Below, one piece after another: positions 23,069-33,870 of a stretch of DNA of 64,000 nt. Under the pieces are notes generated by a model. The model had not been told where the DNA came from and ran no database searches. It saw only the letters and a program-made list of their open reading frames with translations. The number at the start of each line of letters is the position of its first letter. Position 1 is the stretch's first letter. A program made the position numbers and the translations under genes. This DNA comes from Micropterus salmoides (Eukaryota > Chordata > Actinopteri > Centrarchiformes > Centrarchidae): NCBI RefSeq assembly GCF_014851395.1, contig NW_024041150.1, positions 5,074,891 through 5,138,890 on the forward strand, written 5' to 3'.

Positions 23069-23600
23069 TCAATTCAATGAGTGTTTTAGCTTTGAAAAAA
23101 AAAAAAAACGAATCCAAAATGATCATGTAGTACGTGCCTCATAGGCGCACAGCTGCTCGTGCGTTTCTGTGAGAAGCTGTGCGCCTATGAGGCAGAAGAG
23201 AACATATAAATATAACTATTATGGGGATTTTGTTCATATTCTAGATTTTCTCTTGTGGCAGAGACTTCTTAATTTAATCAAAAAAAAATGTTTGCAGTTA
23301 TTTACAACGGACAGTGAGGTTTTCATAGGGTAATCTGACATCATGCCTTCAGGCTTTCACAGATAATAAGACGATATGACTGATTATGATAGCATTACTG
23401 CACTAATCTTTTACAGGATCTGCATTAACTCTTCAGATAAGCAGGGAGTGTCACACTGCGCCAAATACTTAATCTTAAAATGCAGAAACAAGTGGACAGA
23501 ACAGAGTACAATTTATTTCCATCAGCAGCTGGCTGCAAGGAAACATATTTCACTCCCTCCTAAATCTTCATTATAATATTTGTCCTCTCTGCTGGTGTGA
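23069..23600. repeat. Tandem duplication, upstream segment copy B2
   Basis: Second copy of 21970-22501. Its right edge continues into single-copy sequence (ctgctagactgg), so this is the original right flank. The left edge follows a 14-bp direct repeat (aatgaggattcttc at 23043-23056 and 23057-23070). Confidence 0.95.
23135..23194. repeat. Perfect 20-bp inverted repeat (hairpin), second copy
   Basis: Duplicate of the hairpin at 22036-22095, carried by the B2 segment. Confidence 0.9.
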
Positions 23601-23745
23601 CTGCTAGACTGGAATAACAATAAGATGATGAAAGCTGTTTTTTCAGTGAACTTTGGTGATCCTGATGGTGCTTTCCCCCAGATGTTTGCAGACAATTAGC
23701 AACAAAACATGACATGAAACAATGGCTGAAACTCAGTGTCTATGT

Positions 23746-24379
23746 CAATAGTCGGCAATAGGCCAGTAATAAAATCTGGCCCGCGGGCAGATTGCTTTAA
23801 TAGCAGAAAAATAAAAAATAAAATAAACTGATAGCGGCTGGTGCTAAAATAGATCTGTCATGACAGATACAGTTACTCACACAATCACTTCCTCTAAAGT
23901 GAAATAAAAGCGCGAGAACGTTTTTTGCAGCAATGCTTTATGACGAGTTTATTGAGAGCTTTTACTTTGAAGAGCTCTGAAGGACATTCAGAAGACTCTC
24001 GATTGCTTGACACACCTCTGAAAAAGCCTCCAGAAAACGTGTGATCGTGTGATTTCCCCTCGAGGAAATGAAAATAAACGTCCGTAGGTTTAAGAATAGG
24101 GATCAAAAGCCGGGACGCGCAGCCACACTGCAGCACATGCTTTATTGTGAGCATGTGCAAAAGTGTCCATATAATCAATTTATTTAACAAGGGAGAAAAA
24201 CAAATATCCCCAGTTAGTTAGATCGATCTTAAAACCTTTCTAAGGGGAGTCCTGAACAGTACCGACTGAGCTAAACATAGGCCTGAACATACAAGGATGT
24301 GAAATAATTTGACTATGTTCTGGCCTGCCATGTAACAGCTTGGAAAGACATTGGCCCCAGACTTATTTGCCGACCCCTG
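23746..24379. mobile_element. hAT-type non-autonomous element with near-perfect 8-bp target duplication
   Basis: The ends are caatagtcggcaa and (reverse) caggggtcggcaa, flanked by GTCTATGT (23738-23745) and GTCTATAT (24380-24387). The inner phrase ctggcccgcgggc is common in vertebrate hAT derivatives. There is no transposase frame. Confidence 0.75.
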
Positions 24380-24387
24380 GTCTATAT

Positions 24388-26389
24388 CTACTTTCCAAAT
24401 TGGTTCAGGTATTCTACAGGATCAAAAATGCAGCCCTTTCTCTTTAGTGATTTTGTTGGACGGCATAATCTATCATTAGTATTTTCAGCCAAAATCTAAA
24501 CAGAGTTCTGCAGGTTCGATTACTTCCCCCGTTTCTACGTTAAACTGTCTCCAAGCAACATTTTTATTATTACATTTATTATTTATAGAACCTACACACA
24601 AATCCACAGCCCTGAACACACACACACACACACACACATAGAAATAAACACACAGGCACACTGCAAACATACTTCTGCACCACAGACAGTGAATTAAAAC
24701 ACATTCACAACCTGTTGTTGTGATGATAAACTTGGATCACGAGATATGACAACGCACGAGAACAAGACGAGCAGATATTTAACATTATTTTGAGGAAATA
24801 TGAAATGCTGAAATAGATGAGTAGGGCGTCTGGGGGTCCTCCCCTCAAAAATTGGAGCATTAAACACTTAATTTCCTGCGTTTATGGTGGAAATATTTAT
24901 AAAGGGAAACAACAAATTCAGCTGGCAGGTGACACTTCATAAATACAAAAATATAATAGAATATATAATGCAGTAATCAGCTGCTTGTTCTTTTTAGCTT
25001 AAGTTACTTTTTTTGGACAATGCAGATTTGTTTCTTCCATATTTGAATTGTATTCCATGTTTTCTTATTGTGAAAATAAATAGAGACGGGTCATTTTTCA
25101 GTAATGATGGTGTTTAATTCTCATTTAAAAGATCATCAAACGAGAATTAATCAATTAAAAAGATCAGATACATTATTAAGAAATCTAATAATCTAATTAG
25201 ATCAATTTCAGTCCTTCATCTGTTTGAATGTATGTGGGGCATATGGGAACCAGGAAGGAACATTAAATGCAATGATCGTTTGTTTTATTCGAAACTGCAG
25301 AGAGTGAAAAGATCAGAGGGAAGAGTGGACAATATCTTCTGCATCTGTCTCAACTGTTGAGGATACCAGAATATGTCTTTGAACTAAAAAACACCTCCGC
25401 TTTGTATTTTTGGCTAAATCTATCAGCTCATTCCCTTTTTTGGCAAACCGAAGACTCTGAGAAGTCATGTGAAATTTCCTCAGACGACCTTCAGAGAGGA
25501 AAATGTTTCAGCGATATTAAAACATCATCAGTAATAAATAGTTCAGTTTCTTCATAGAAGAAGAAGAAGAAGCGTTTTAAACCGCAGCCTTCTGGAGAGA
25601 GAACTGATGAAGCAGGACGAGACCTGACAGCCTCAGAAGATCACAGGGGGATGTTTTTCTTAAAAATGTATTAAATGATTTATCAGGAAAATGTTTCTCA
25701 TCCAGCTACAGTTGTTTTCACAGAATCCTTGGTCCATTTATTTACTTATTATTAAAGTGCCAGAACATCGGCATTTATTGAAGTCAAGGACTGAGCCTGC
25801 TTTGAAGAAAGGAAGCTGAGACCTTCATCTCCAAACTTAAAAACTTTTACTGTCGTGGCTTCCCAAAATAATGGCCTCACATTTGGACATCAAACACTCA
25901 CCTTGGCGTCATTTCTGTATATAGGGTGTATAATTTATTTCTATTCTGCTTTATAATTGCCTCTGACTCAGTGAGGTATGCACAAGGATTCCAATGTACC
26001 TCTTGTACTGCAAATGGCAAATAAAATCTAATCTGAGTCTAATGTAATTTCTGCACAAGGGAATCATACTTCCTATTTTAACTTGACTCAAAGTTTGCAA
26101 CATTTTGTGAACATAGAAGAAACTTAAGTTGAGCTGAACATCTTCATAGTACAGCTGTCCTGACACATGACCAGTCTGACTGATTTAAACGGACTACAGT
26201 TGCAAAGGCTTCCTGCTCATAAAATAAACATTGATCAACATTCAAACAAAATGTAAACGTACCTTAGTTAGCCACAAGCTACTCTTTTATCGTCAGTCTT
26301 CATCTGGTCATCTCCACTGTGATTCATATAGATTTAATGAAGCGTTCAAAGACTGTTCAAACACAAAGAAATGAACGGTCATAATAGTA
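24388..26389. other. Intergenic, CA microsatellite, no gene recognised
   Basis: A CA repeat lies at about 24616-24638. The rest is AT-rich, with a GAA run at about 25558-25571. Short frames at 25357-25557 and 25951-26166 have no supporting features. Confidence 0.4.
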
Positions 26390-27227
26390 GTAGTAGTATA
26401 CTTTATTGTCCTCGAAAGGAAATTTGTTTTGGACTGCATGGTTGCTGCACGTACATAGAAATATACAATATACAAGTATAAAAAGTATAAAAAGAGGAAA
26501 GACAATTAATTTACAAATTTAAAATTAATAAGATAGACTGTTATTCAACATACGTGTAGACACAGGAACAAAATAATTTTTATACCAGTTTAGTTTGCAC
26601 AGTGGAACTCTATATCTTCTGCCGGAGGGGAGCAATTCATACTGAGAGTGCAGAAAGTGAGTTTGGTCCCCCACAATTTTCTGCACCTGATTTAAAGTGC
26701 TATTCTCAAATAACTGTTGGAGATTCAAAGATTCCTCATTTCCAACTGTTTTAAGTGCTGTCAACACCAGATGTGACAATTTGGATTTTAGCTGTATAGA
26801 TAGGTTCCCAAAACCATACTGTAACACCATACTTAACAATACTTTCTAAAACAGCCTTGTAGAACAGCATCATAATTTTCTTATTCACCCCATAAAAACG
26901 TAATCTACGTAAAAAAATATAGTCTCTGGTGCAGCCGTGTGCAAACCCACTCCGTGTGAGTTTTCCAAGTAAGTGAGCTGTCTATATAAACACCCAAATA
27001 CTTGTAAGTCTGCGTTTGGGTGATGTTTTGGTCATGTATAACCACTTGATGATGGTCCCCAATACCTTTTGGATCGAATATGATCTCCGCTGTTTTCTTT
27101 ATATTTATTATTAGATAATTTTTATCACACCACTCAACAAACTGACTTATTTCTGGCAGGTATACATCTCTAATATTATCGTCTTCATCGAGAAGACTTA
27201 ATAACGGAGATGAAGACATTTGGACAG
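26390..27227 (-). mobile_element. Rex1-like LINE 3' fragment (frameshifted)
   Basis: Minus-strand frames 27219-26905 and 26839-26525 join across a break to give a reverse-transcriptase thumb and C-terminus. Landmarks are QTYKYLGVYIDSSLTW, then a fragment with YGFGNLS and SGRRYRVPLCKLNWYKN, typical of fish Rex1-type elements. The 3' end has tactttattgtcctcgaaagg (26399-26419 region), the usual tail of this group. It is inactive: frameshifted and 5'-truncated. Confidence 0.8.
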
Positions 27228-27231
27228 AGGA

Positions 27232-27899
27232 TCATTGTAATAGATCTTAAATCATCGGGGCCAACCTGCCCTCCATTCAGGACTTACACATTTCCAGAGT
27301 CAGGAGACATCACTGCAACTCCATCTCACCCCGGACACAACCTGTTCCAGCTCCTCCCCTCTGGTAGGCGCTACATCACTCTGATGAACAGCTGACTTCT
27401 GACTCACAGTGTCAGGAACAACTCCTGTGCAAGAACCCAGTAACTCTGCCTCTAATCAGCCACCTGTTTACTGGTTACCACTTACTATTTATTCAGCATT
27501 CTCTGCTTCAGAGCTGTTCATATTGTTTTGTACATTGTATATATTGCATACCTAATCCACCTACCTCAAGTACATAACACCTGCAATACTTATTTATTTC
27601 AGCATCCTTTACACTATGCTCCATCGCACTGTGTACATGTGTACATGTATGTGTACATCACATCCACCTCCGACATGTACATAATAATAATTAAAATAAT
27701 TTACTCCTGCATCCTTTGCACTCTGCCCATTGCACTATTGTCTCAATCTGTCTATATTGTTTTTGTTTATAGTGTGTATATATGTGTTCTCTACTGTAGC
27801 TTGTGTCTGATTTTATGATTGTATAAGAAAGCACATCGTGAGCAGTCAAACTCCTTGTTTGTGTACACATACCTGGCAAATAAAGCTGATTCTGACAGT
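27232..27899 (+). mobile_element. Second LINE 3' fragment, opposite orientation
   Basis: The plus strand has a coding remnant (LLPSGRRYITLMNS at about 27344-27393) and a 3' UTR ending in acatacctggcaaataaagctgattctgac, a common fish LINE tail. It abuts the minus-strand fragment head to head near 27230. Confidence 0.75.
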
Positions 27900-28398
27900 T
27901 TGACTTGTCATAGTAGGTACAGCCACCAGATGGCGCCACCTGTCTGCAGCTGTGTCTTGATGCTCCAACAACAGTTACTCATTAGTTCGTTTTTGTTCTT
28001 TTGAAACTTTTAATTAAGATAATTAGATTAACACATCGACCTCAGTGTACTGGAACTACTTATTACCGCTGGAAGGGTTTCTGTGCTGTTTAGTGTCCAA
28101 GATAGTCTCAGTCACAACAACATAACAAATTGAAATGAAAGAAAAGCAATGTATTGTTTACTGGATTATATATGTAAGCAATGAGCAGTGTTTCAGTTTC
28201 AGTGTGCTGTTAAACTGAAACAAATAACTGCCTGTAATGTACAAAATCATTCTAAAAGCTAATAGTTGTAGTGAACTATGAGCAGGAATGTAGAGTAAAT
28301 GTGTGTATTGGTCCTTTTTTACAACACCGCAGCTCCACTGAGCTGTTTTAACATATTTTTAGATTATAGTTTTGTTTATGCTCCGTTAAAGCCTCTGC
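27900..28398. other. Spacer, nothing recognised
   Basis: AT-rich non-coding spacer between LINE and SINE remnants. Confidence 0.4.
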
Positions 28399-28660
28399 AG
28401 GGCGGCAGTAGCTCAGAAGCTCACTCCACAATGACTTGGCTTGGGGCCGGGATGTTGGCCAGTCGTTGGAGAGGTGCCAGCCCACCTCTGGGGCACTGCC
28501 GAGGTGAGCAAGGCACCTAACCGCTAACCACTCAGGTTAATTGCATCAATTTGCAGGTGTATGTGTTTCTGTGTGTGCTCAGACCTGTGTGTAAAGTCAC
28601 CAACACAGAAAAAGAGAATTTCTCCAAGGTGAAAAGTAAAGTAATTATTATCATCATCAC
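28399..28660 (+). mobile_element. tRNA-derived SINE, internally deleted
   Basis: It opens with gggcggcagtagctcagaag, a tRNA-like A-box region, then carries ggagaggtgccagcccacct, gggcactgccgaggtgagcaaggc and a tail with gaatttctccaaggtg. This order is typical of abundant teleost SINEs. The usual B-box stretch seems to be missing, so it is a degraded copy. Confidence 0.7.
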
Positions 28661-30815
28661 ACTACATTCCCAGCACCAGACAGCAGAAAGACACACCTGG
28701 TGAAGAAAATGGAGCAGCTAAAGATAAAAGGAGATAAGGAGGATAAATAAACAGTGTTTTTACACACAAAACATATGAAGATTTTATAAAATATGTTGTT
28801 TTTTTGTTATTTATTAAACTACCAAACAGTACAGCTGAAACATTAGTCAGTTGACTGAAAGTGAACTATCGACTATTTTGATTGTTTAAGACATTTTTCA
28901 TGTAAAAACATTTCATGGTTCACAACTGTGAAGATTTGCTCCTTTTTCTTTTTAATTATTTTAATAATTTGAATGTTTGTTAGATAAAACAAACATTATA
29001 AAAGGAGTCACTTTGGACTGTGACAGCATTTCTCACTATTTCAGAATTTTTACAATCAATCAATCGATTAATGAAGAAAATAATTAGCAGATGAATTCAT
29101 AAGGAAAATAATTATGATATAAAAGATTTCCAGCTCAACAACTACAGAAGTAACATCCTTCTTTATATTAATGATGAGGAATAATACCACTATACTAACT
29201 AACTTTACTGCATTGAGTACTTTTACTTTTAATACTTTAAGTGCATTTTCCTGATTATACTTACACACTTTTACTTACGTAACATTTTCAATGCAGAACT
29301 TGTTGTGTGTTGTGTTAGTACTTTTTCTCAAATAAAGGATCTAAATACTTCACCCGCCACTGGCATGTGTGCCAGGCTGTGTACCTGCACATACCTGAAC
29401 TCTGCTTCTCTTTAACCATCTCTTATTCTTTGTGGTTGCTACTGTACACTTTGTTTTTGCATGTGCTAATTTAATGTGTACCTCATCGTGTGTGTGTGTG
29501 TGTGTGTGTCTGTGTTGGCGTGCAGTTTGCCACAAGGTGAGGGCAGAGTCACCTCTGACGCAGGCAGGCTGGTGGATCTGGAACGCGGCCCATCTCCTCA
29601 CCTGTAGTTAACGCCCGGTGGCAGATCTGGCGGCTGGCAGTTCGAAGCCGAGGTGAAGAGTTGAAACTTTAATGACTGTTTTTGTTTCGAGGGCGGGGAC
29701 GGCTGCTTAGTGTGTGTGTGGAATGCTTGTTTATACACTTTTTGTGTGTATTATTGAGTTTGTGTCTTTGAGTAAGTGCAGTTCAGATCTTTGCATGCCT
29801 TTGCAATGTGTGATATCAATTAACAAATTACAATTTTTATTCATTACCGTGCTGCACATTTGACTAAATCAACTCTAAAGACCTGCTGTTCAAAGCCTGT
29901 TCTCATCAAAGGCCTGTAGGCTATGTGTGTACATGTCTGCTTTGTGTGTGTGTGTGTGTGTGTACATGCGGTGATGCTGAACTTGGATGAACCCACCGTG
30001 CTGGGATGTCGAAGGTGCAGCTTCATCTCAAGGTGAGCTTCTCTGCCTGTCGGAGGCATCTCGCTAACATAAACAGAGGCTCACCTGAGAGCTCGTCTGG
30101 ATAATTAATAGGAAGCAAAAGAGAAACTGGGTTCAAAGTCTGTGTAAACGATACAGAGCTTGGAGAAGATGGATTACACCGTGAAGAGAATTGGGTCTTC
30201 TAATGACAAAATAAACACGTAAATCCTTTAATTTACAGGACCACAATTTGTCATGTTTTGGCTACAGCAACACTTTAAATGACTGCTTGCTGCCTTTTTT
30301 TTTTTAGACTGACTTTCTTCCTTCCAGGCTGCAAAGTTTTAGTTCACTTCAGTGCAAAACCTGTAGAGACATGAAACGTGTTTGATATGGGGAGGCTAAT
30401 CCATCACACTGTGTCGCCTTGTTGTAAGTTAAACTAAATATAACTTTAATATTAGAAGGAGAATTCATTTTTTATGGCCTTTTTTTTTATAGTTTTGTCC
30501 ATCATACTTGTAAATAAGTTACTGCTGATATAAGATCTGGGGCAGGAACTCGAGTGGTCAGATGCTCAGACAGGTAGTAAGCGCTATCCATTTATTTGGA
30601 TGTGAAACTGAAAGTGAGCACACCTAAAACTGTTGATCAGTAATAACATGGTTGAATGTGCAACTGACTGTGAGTACCAAGCAGGTCATTTGAAAATCTA
30701 ACATACATTTACAGTGGACAGATTTTCTATTGCAAATAAAATAGTAAAAAATGTGTTTACGGTGTGTCGGTCTGTCGACTTGTGTTTCTGCCCTCTTGCA
30801 GTAATTTGTTCACGC
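28661..30815. other. Intergenic with repeats and GT microsatellites
   Basis: The stretch 29200-29370 resembles the end of a fish hAT derivative (tacttttactt...ggatctaaatacttcacccgccactg). GT runs lie at 29488-29509 and about 29945-29962. A plus-strand donor-like CTCAAG|GTGAGC at 30033 has a short open frame behind it but nothing recognisable. Confidence 0.35.
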
Positions 30816-30878
30816 ATTAATAGGATATTAAAAACAAAACAAGACATGGACCATGTCTGTTTTTAATATCCTATTAAT
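30816..30878. repeat. Palindrome with perfect 21-bp arms
   Basis: Arms at 30816-30836 (starting attaataggatattaaaaac) and 30858-30878 are exact reverse complements. Inside them gacatgg/ccatgtc extends the pairing, with a 6-nt bulge. Confidence 0.9.
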
Positions 30879-32121
30879 TACAAATTGTACAAACATAAGC
30901 GTGAATGTGGATGGCACGTGATAGTTGCAGGGATTTTATTTTATCCACAGCTGAGGGTTTAGTGACATAATAACACCAATGAAAACACAGGGGGGAGAGC
31001 GAGAGGAGAGATAGTGGGGTCAAGTGCGAGGTGGAGAGAAAAAGAGAGCAGAAAGTTGATGCTGACCCACTGCTGAACCTTGGAGGAATAATGACCCTGG
31101 AGAACAAGTGTGTGTTATCACGAGGGCCGTGCTTGTTTTAGATCTTATCCTGGTTTTCAGGGTTCATGTGTTTGGGAGTTAATAGTTTTTATCGGCCATG
31201 TATGCTGGATTTTAAAAACACTCACTTCACTGTCAGGGGATATTTAGTTTTTAGGGGATTTTTCCTCCTGAGGTTAAAATTTCCTTCAGGAGCCTGCTAG
31301 TTGTTCAGCAGACAAGTTCAAGTTCCTGTCTCATGATGGTCATTACGAGACAGCGACTCAGTCGGTTTACACCCAGTGTCTTCTTTGATATCAGCTGATT
31401 CAGCTCAGTACAACTCCATTCGTCCAAACCTGACAGATAAGGACACACAAATATCTGAATATTTATTAAATAGTCTTTACATCATAATTAGAATAACATC
31501 TCTGTATTTTTTGACAGGATTTTTTATTTTGACGGTTCAAATGTTTTAGAGAATTTACTACTAGAGAAGCATGAGATCCTTCTGAAAGCATTCAAATCCT
31601 GATAATGGATATATAGAGGCTTTTAACCTACAAGGTTTTTAATGTTTCAAGAAGAACCGTTCTTTACTTCTACTTTTGAAGTTTGACATGTAAAGTAATA
31701 TTTGAAAACTTTTTTTTTGCCTTTGAAAGAAAGAGAGAGAGATTGAGACGTCCAGTCATAAATCTTGCAGTTTGACAGCAAACACACGGCGGGGTCACCA
31801 AGAAACCCACGCACGCACACACGCACACGCACAAACACACACACACACACAGGTGGTCTATAGCCCCTGGCTGAAGGAGGAGGAAGTGTGTGTGTGTGTG
31901 TGTGTGTCAGTCAATGAATTTAAGTTTATCAGCTAAATGAGAAACAACGAGCTCTCACAGCAAATCAAATTTTGATCTTGATCAGAATAAAGGTGCTTCT
32001 TTTAAATGCCTCAGTCAGATTTAACATTGAAGAAAGAAATATTTTGACCGTTCTGGTAAACCTTCAGAAATAAGTTGTCACAAACATTATTTGTGATTAT
32101 TTTAAGAACATGTTGTCCTGT
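30879..32121. other. Intergenic with CA/GT microsatellites
   Basis: Contains CA-rich 31806-31850 and a GT run at about 31888-31907. No gene recognised. Confidence 0.4.
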
Positions 32122-32347
32122 ATGGAGGGATTATTGGGTCAGAATTAAAACTAAAAGTCTATTTAGGACTGGGCATTTGGTATTTAGGATTAGAAAATGC
32201 CCAAATGCCCAATCCTAAATACCAAATGCTCTAATTTTAATACAAAATGCCTAATCCTAAATACCAAATCATTTAGACTTTTAGTTTTCAATTTAGAATT
32301 TTAGTTTTAGACTTTTAGTTTTAATTCTGACCCAATAATCACTCCAT
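32122..32347. repeat. 226-bp foldback element with nested inverted repeats
   Basis: Outer arms of 39 bp (32122-32160 and 32309-32347) pair with one mismatch. An inner perfect 19-bp pair lies at 32173-32191 and 32211-32229, with a further copy of the right inner arm at 32252-32269. No coding sequence. It is probably a foldback/MITE-type element. Confidence 0.9.
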
Positions 32348-33439
32348 ACTCCTGGGCATGATGCACCATGATCTCTTCAGTTTTTTCTTTTACGAGCACC
32401 AACAGATCTTCAATATCTTAGTGGGGACTAACCTACCCAGGTCACAGACTGTTCGTCGCCCTGACATCAGGGAAAAGATATTGTTTCACTTCGATTCACT
32501 GAGCCTCCCCTGAAACTGTTCGGAGCCCCCCTAGGGAGGCCCGCCTCACTCTCTGAAAAACCCCTGCTTTATACCAAGGACTGTAAAGTTAAACTGTATG
32601 CACATATGAGCCTACATATGTTTAATTTTTACCCCTTTTATATTATTTATCCAATTTAAATTGCATCCTCTTTTTATTGTTTACTTTATTGTTTACTGTC
32701 AAAGTTTTGTTGTTTTAAAGACAATACAGTTCTTCTTCTTCTTCAGTCAACATGTAGGCTGTCAAGTCCATGTCTGGAGACAGCATCTCCAGACAAAGGA
32801 CAGAGTGAAACAGACACCTGAGACAGAGACCAAATGAAGAGACATGCAGAAAGGGAGCTGGCTAAGTAAAGTGCCAGACTGGAGTCTTAACAGTGAGAAG
32901 AGCTTTTAGTTCTTACAGTAACGCTGAGTGAACGTCTGAGCAACAGGAAGATGAGGAAACCTCAGTCATAAATATTTACAGTAAGAACAGACAGGAGCCA
33001 TTTTGGATCTGTGATTGTGTTTTTTTCACACGGATTATAAAAGAAAGGTCAAAGAAAGTGCAAGTGTGTGTGGTTAGGTTTTGCCAATGTTGTGGGGACA
33101 AATGTGACTGTTTAGACAGTCACATTGTGGGGACCCACCTTCCTTATGGGGACAAAAAACAAGTCCCCATAGCGTAAATCATAAAATCTTAAGGTGAAGA
33201 TTAATCATTATATCTAACATCAGAAAATAGTAAAAAATAATAATAATAAAAAATCCAATGTGACGTCTTTCATTTGCTCGTTTGTCCAACTAACAGCTCA
33301 AAGATACTTTTGCAATAGGGATGATAAATTTAATTTCGGCCGTGCTCCGTGTCTAAGCCATGTGATATGTTGGAGAGCTAATTTATTATTTAATTTTTTT
33401 TATGATTATTATTATTAATTTAGGCAGACATTTCCCAGT
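32348..33439. other. Intergenic, repeat debris
   Basis: The stretch 32440-32570 resembles a fish hAT end (gcccccctagggaggcccgcctcactctc). At 33085-33150 the dispersed repeat tgtggggac flanks an 11-bp palindrome (aatgtgactgt/acagtcacatt). No host gene. Confidence 0.35.
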
Positions 33440-33870
33440 TTTCGTCAACTCAAAATCACCAATGGGACTGGGATGGGACAGGAGTGAAAAACTGCAAAAG
33501 CTCAACAAAGACTCAATTTCCTCAGGCAGCTTCAAAAATACCGGATCAAGCATCAACTCCTTGTTCTGTTCTACTCCGCTACAATCGAGTCTATTATTAA
33601 ATCTTCGATCACAGTATGGTACGGTAGCATGGACAGCCAAACAAAGAAAAAACTACAGCGGACTGTCAAGAAAGCTTCCCAGATCATAGGCAAATCACTC
33701 CCGTCAGTTGATTCCCTCTATACACATCGACCCCTCACATCCTGCTCACCACCTCTTCCAGCTGCTTCCCCCAAGGAGGCGCTACAGGTCACTCTCCACC
33801 AAGACCAAACACTTCACAAACAGCTTTTTCTCCATAGACATCAGGACTGTAGTTTAGTTTAGTTGTCTTC
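33440..33870 (+). mobile_element. LINE reverse-transcriptase C-terminal fragment (broken)
   Basis: Translated in more than one frame, the plus strand gives ITVWYGSMDSQTKKKLQRTV, then HLFQLLPPRRRYRSL and SFFSIDIRT, the usual end of fish Rex1-like polyproteins. Frame shifts between these blocks show it is dead. Confidence 0.75.
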
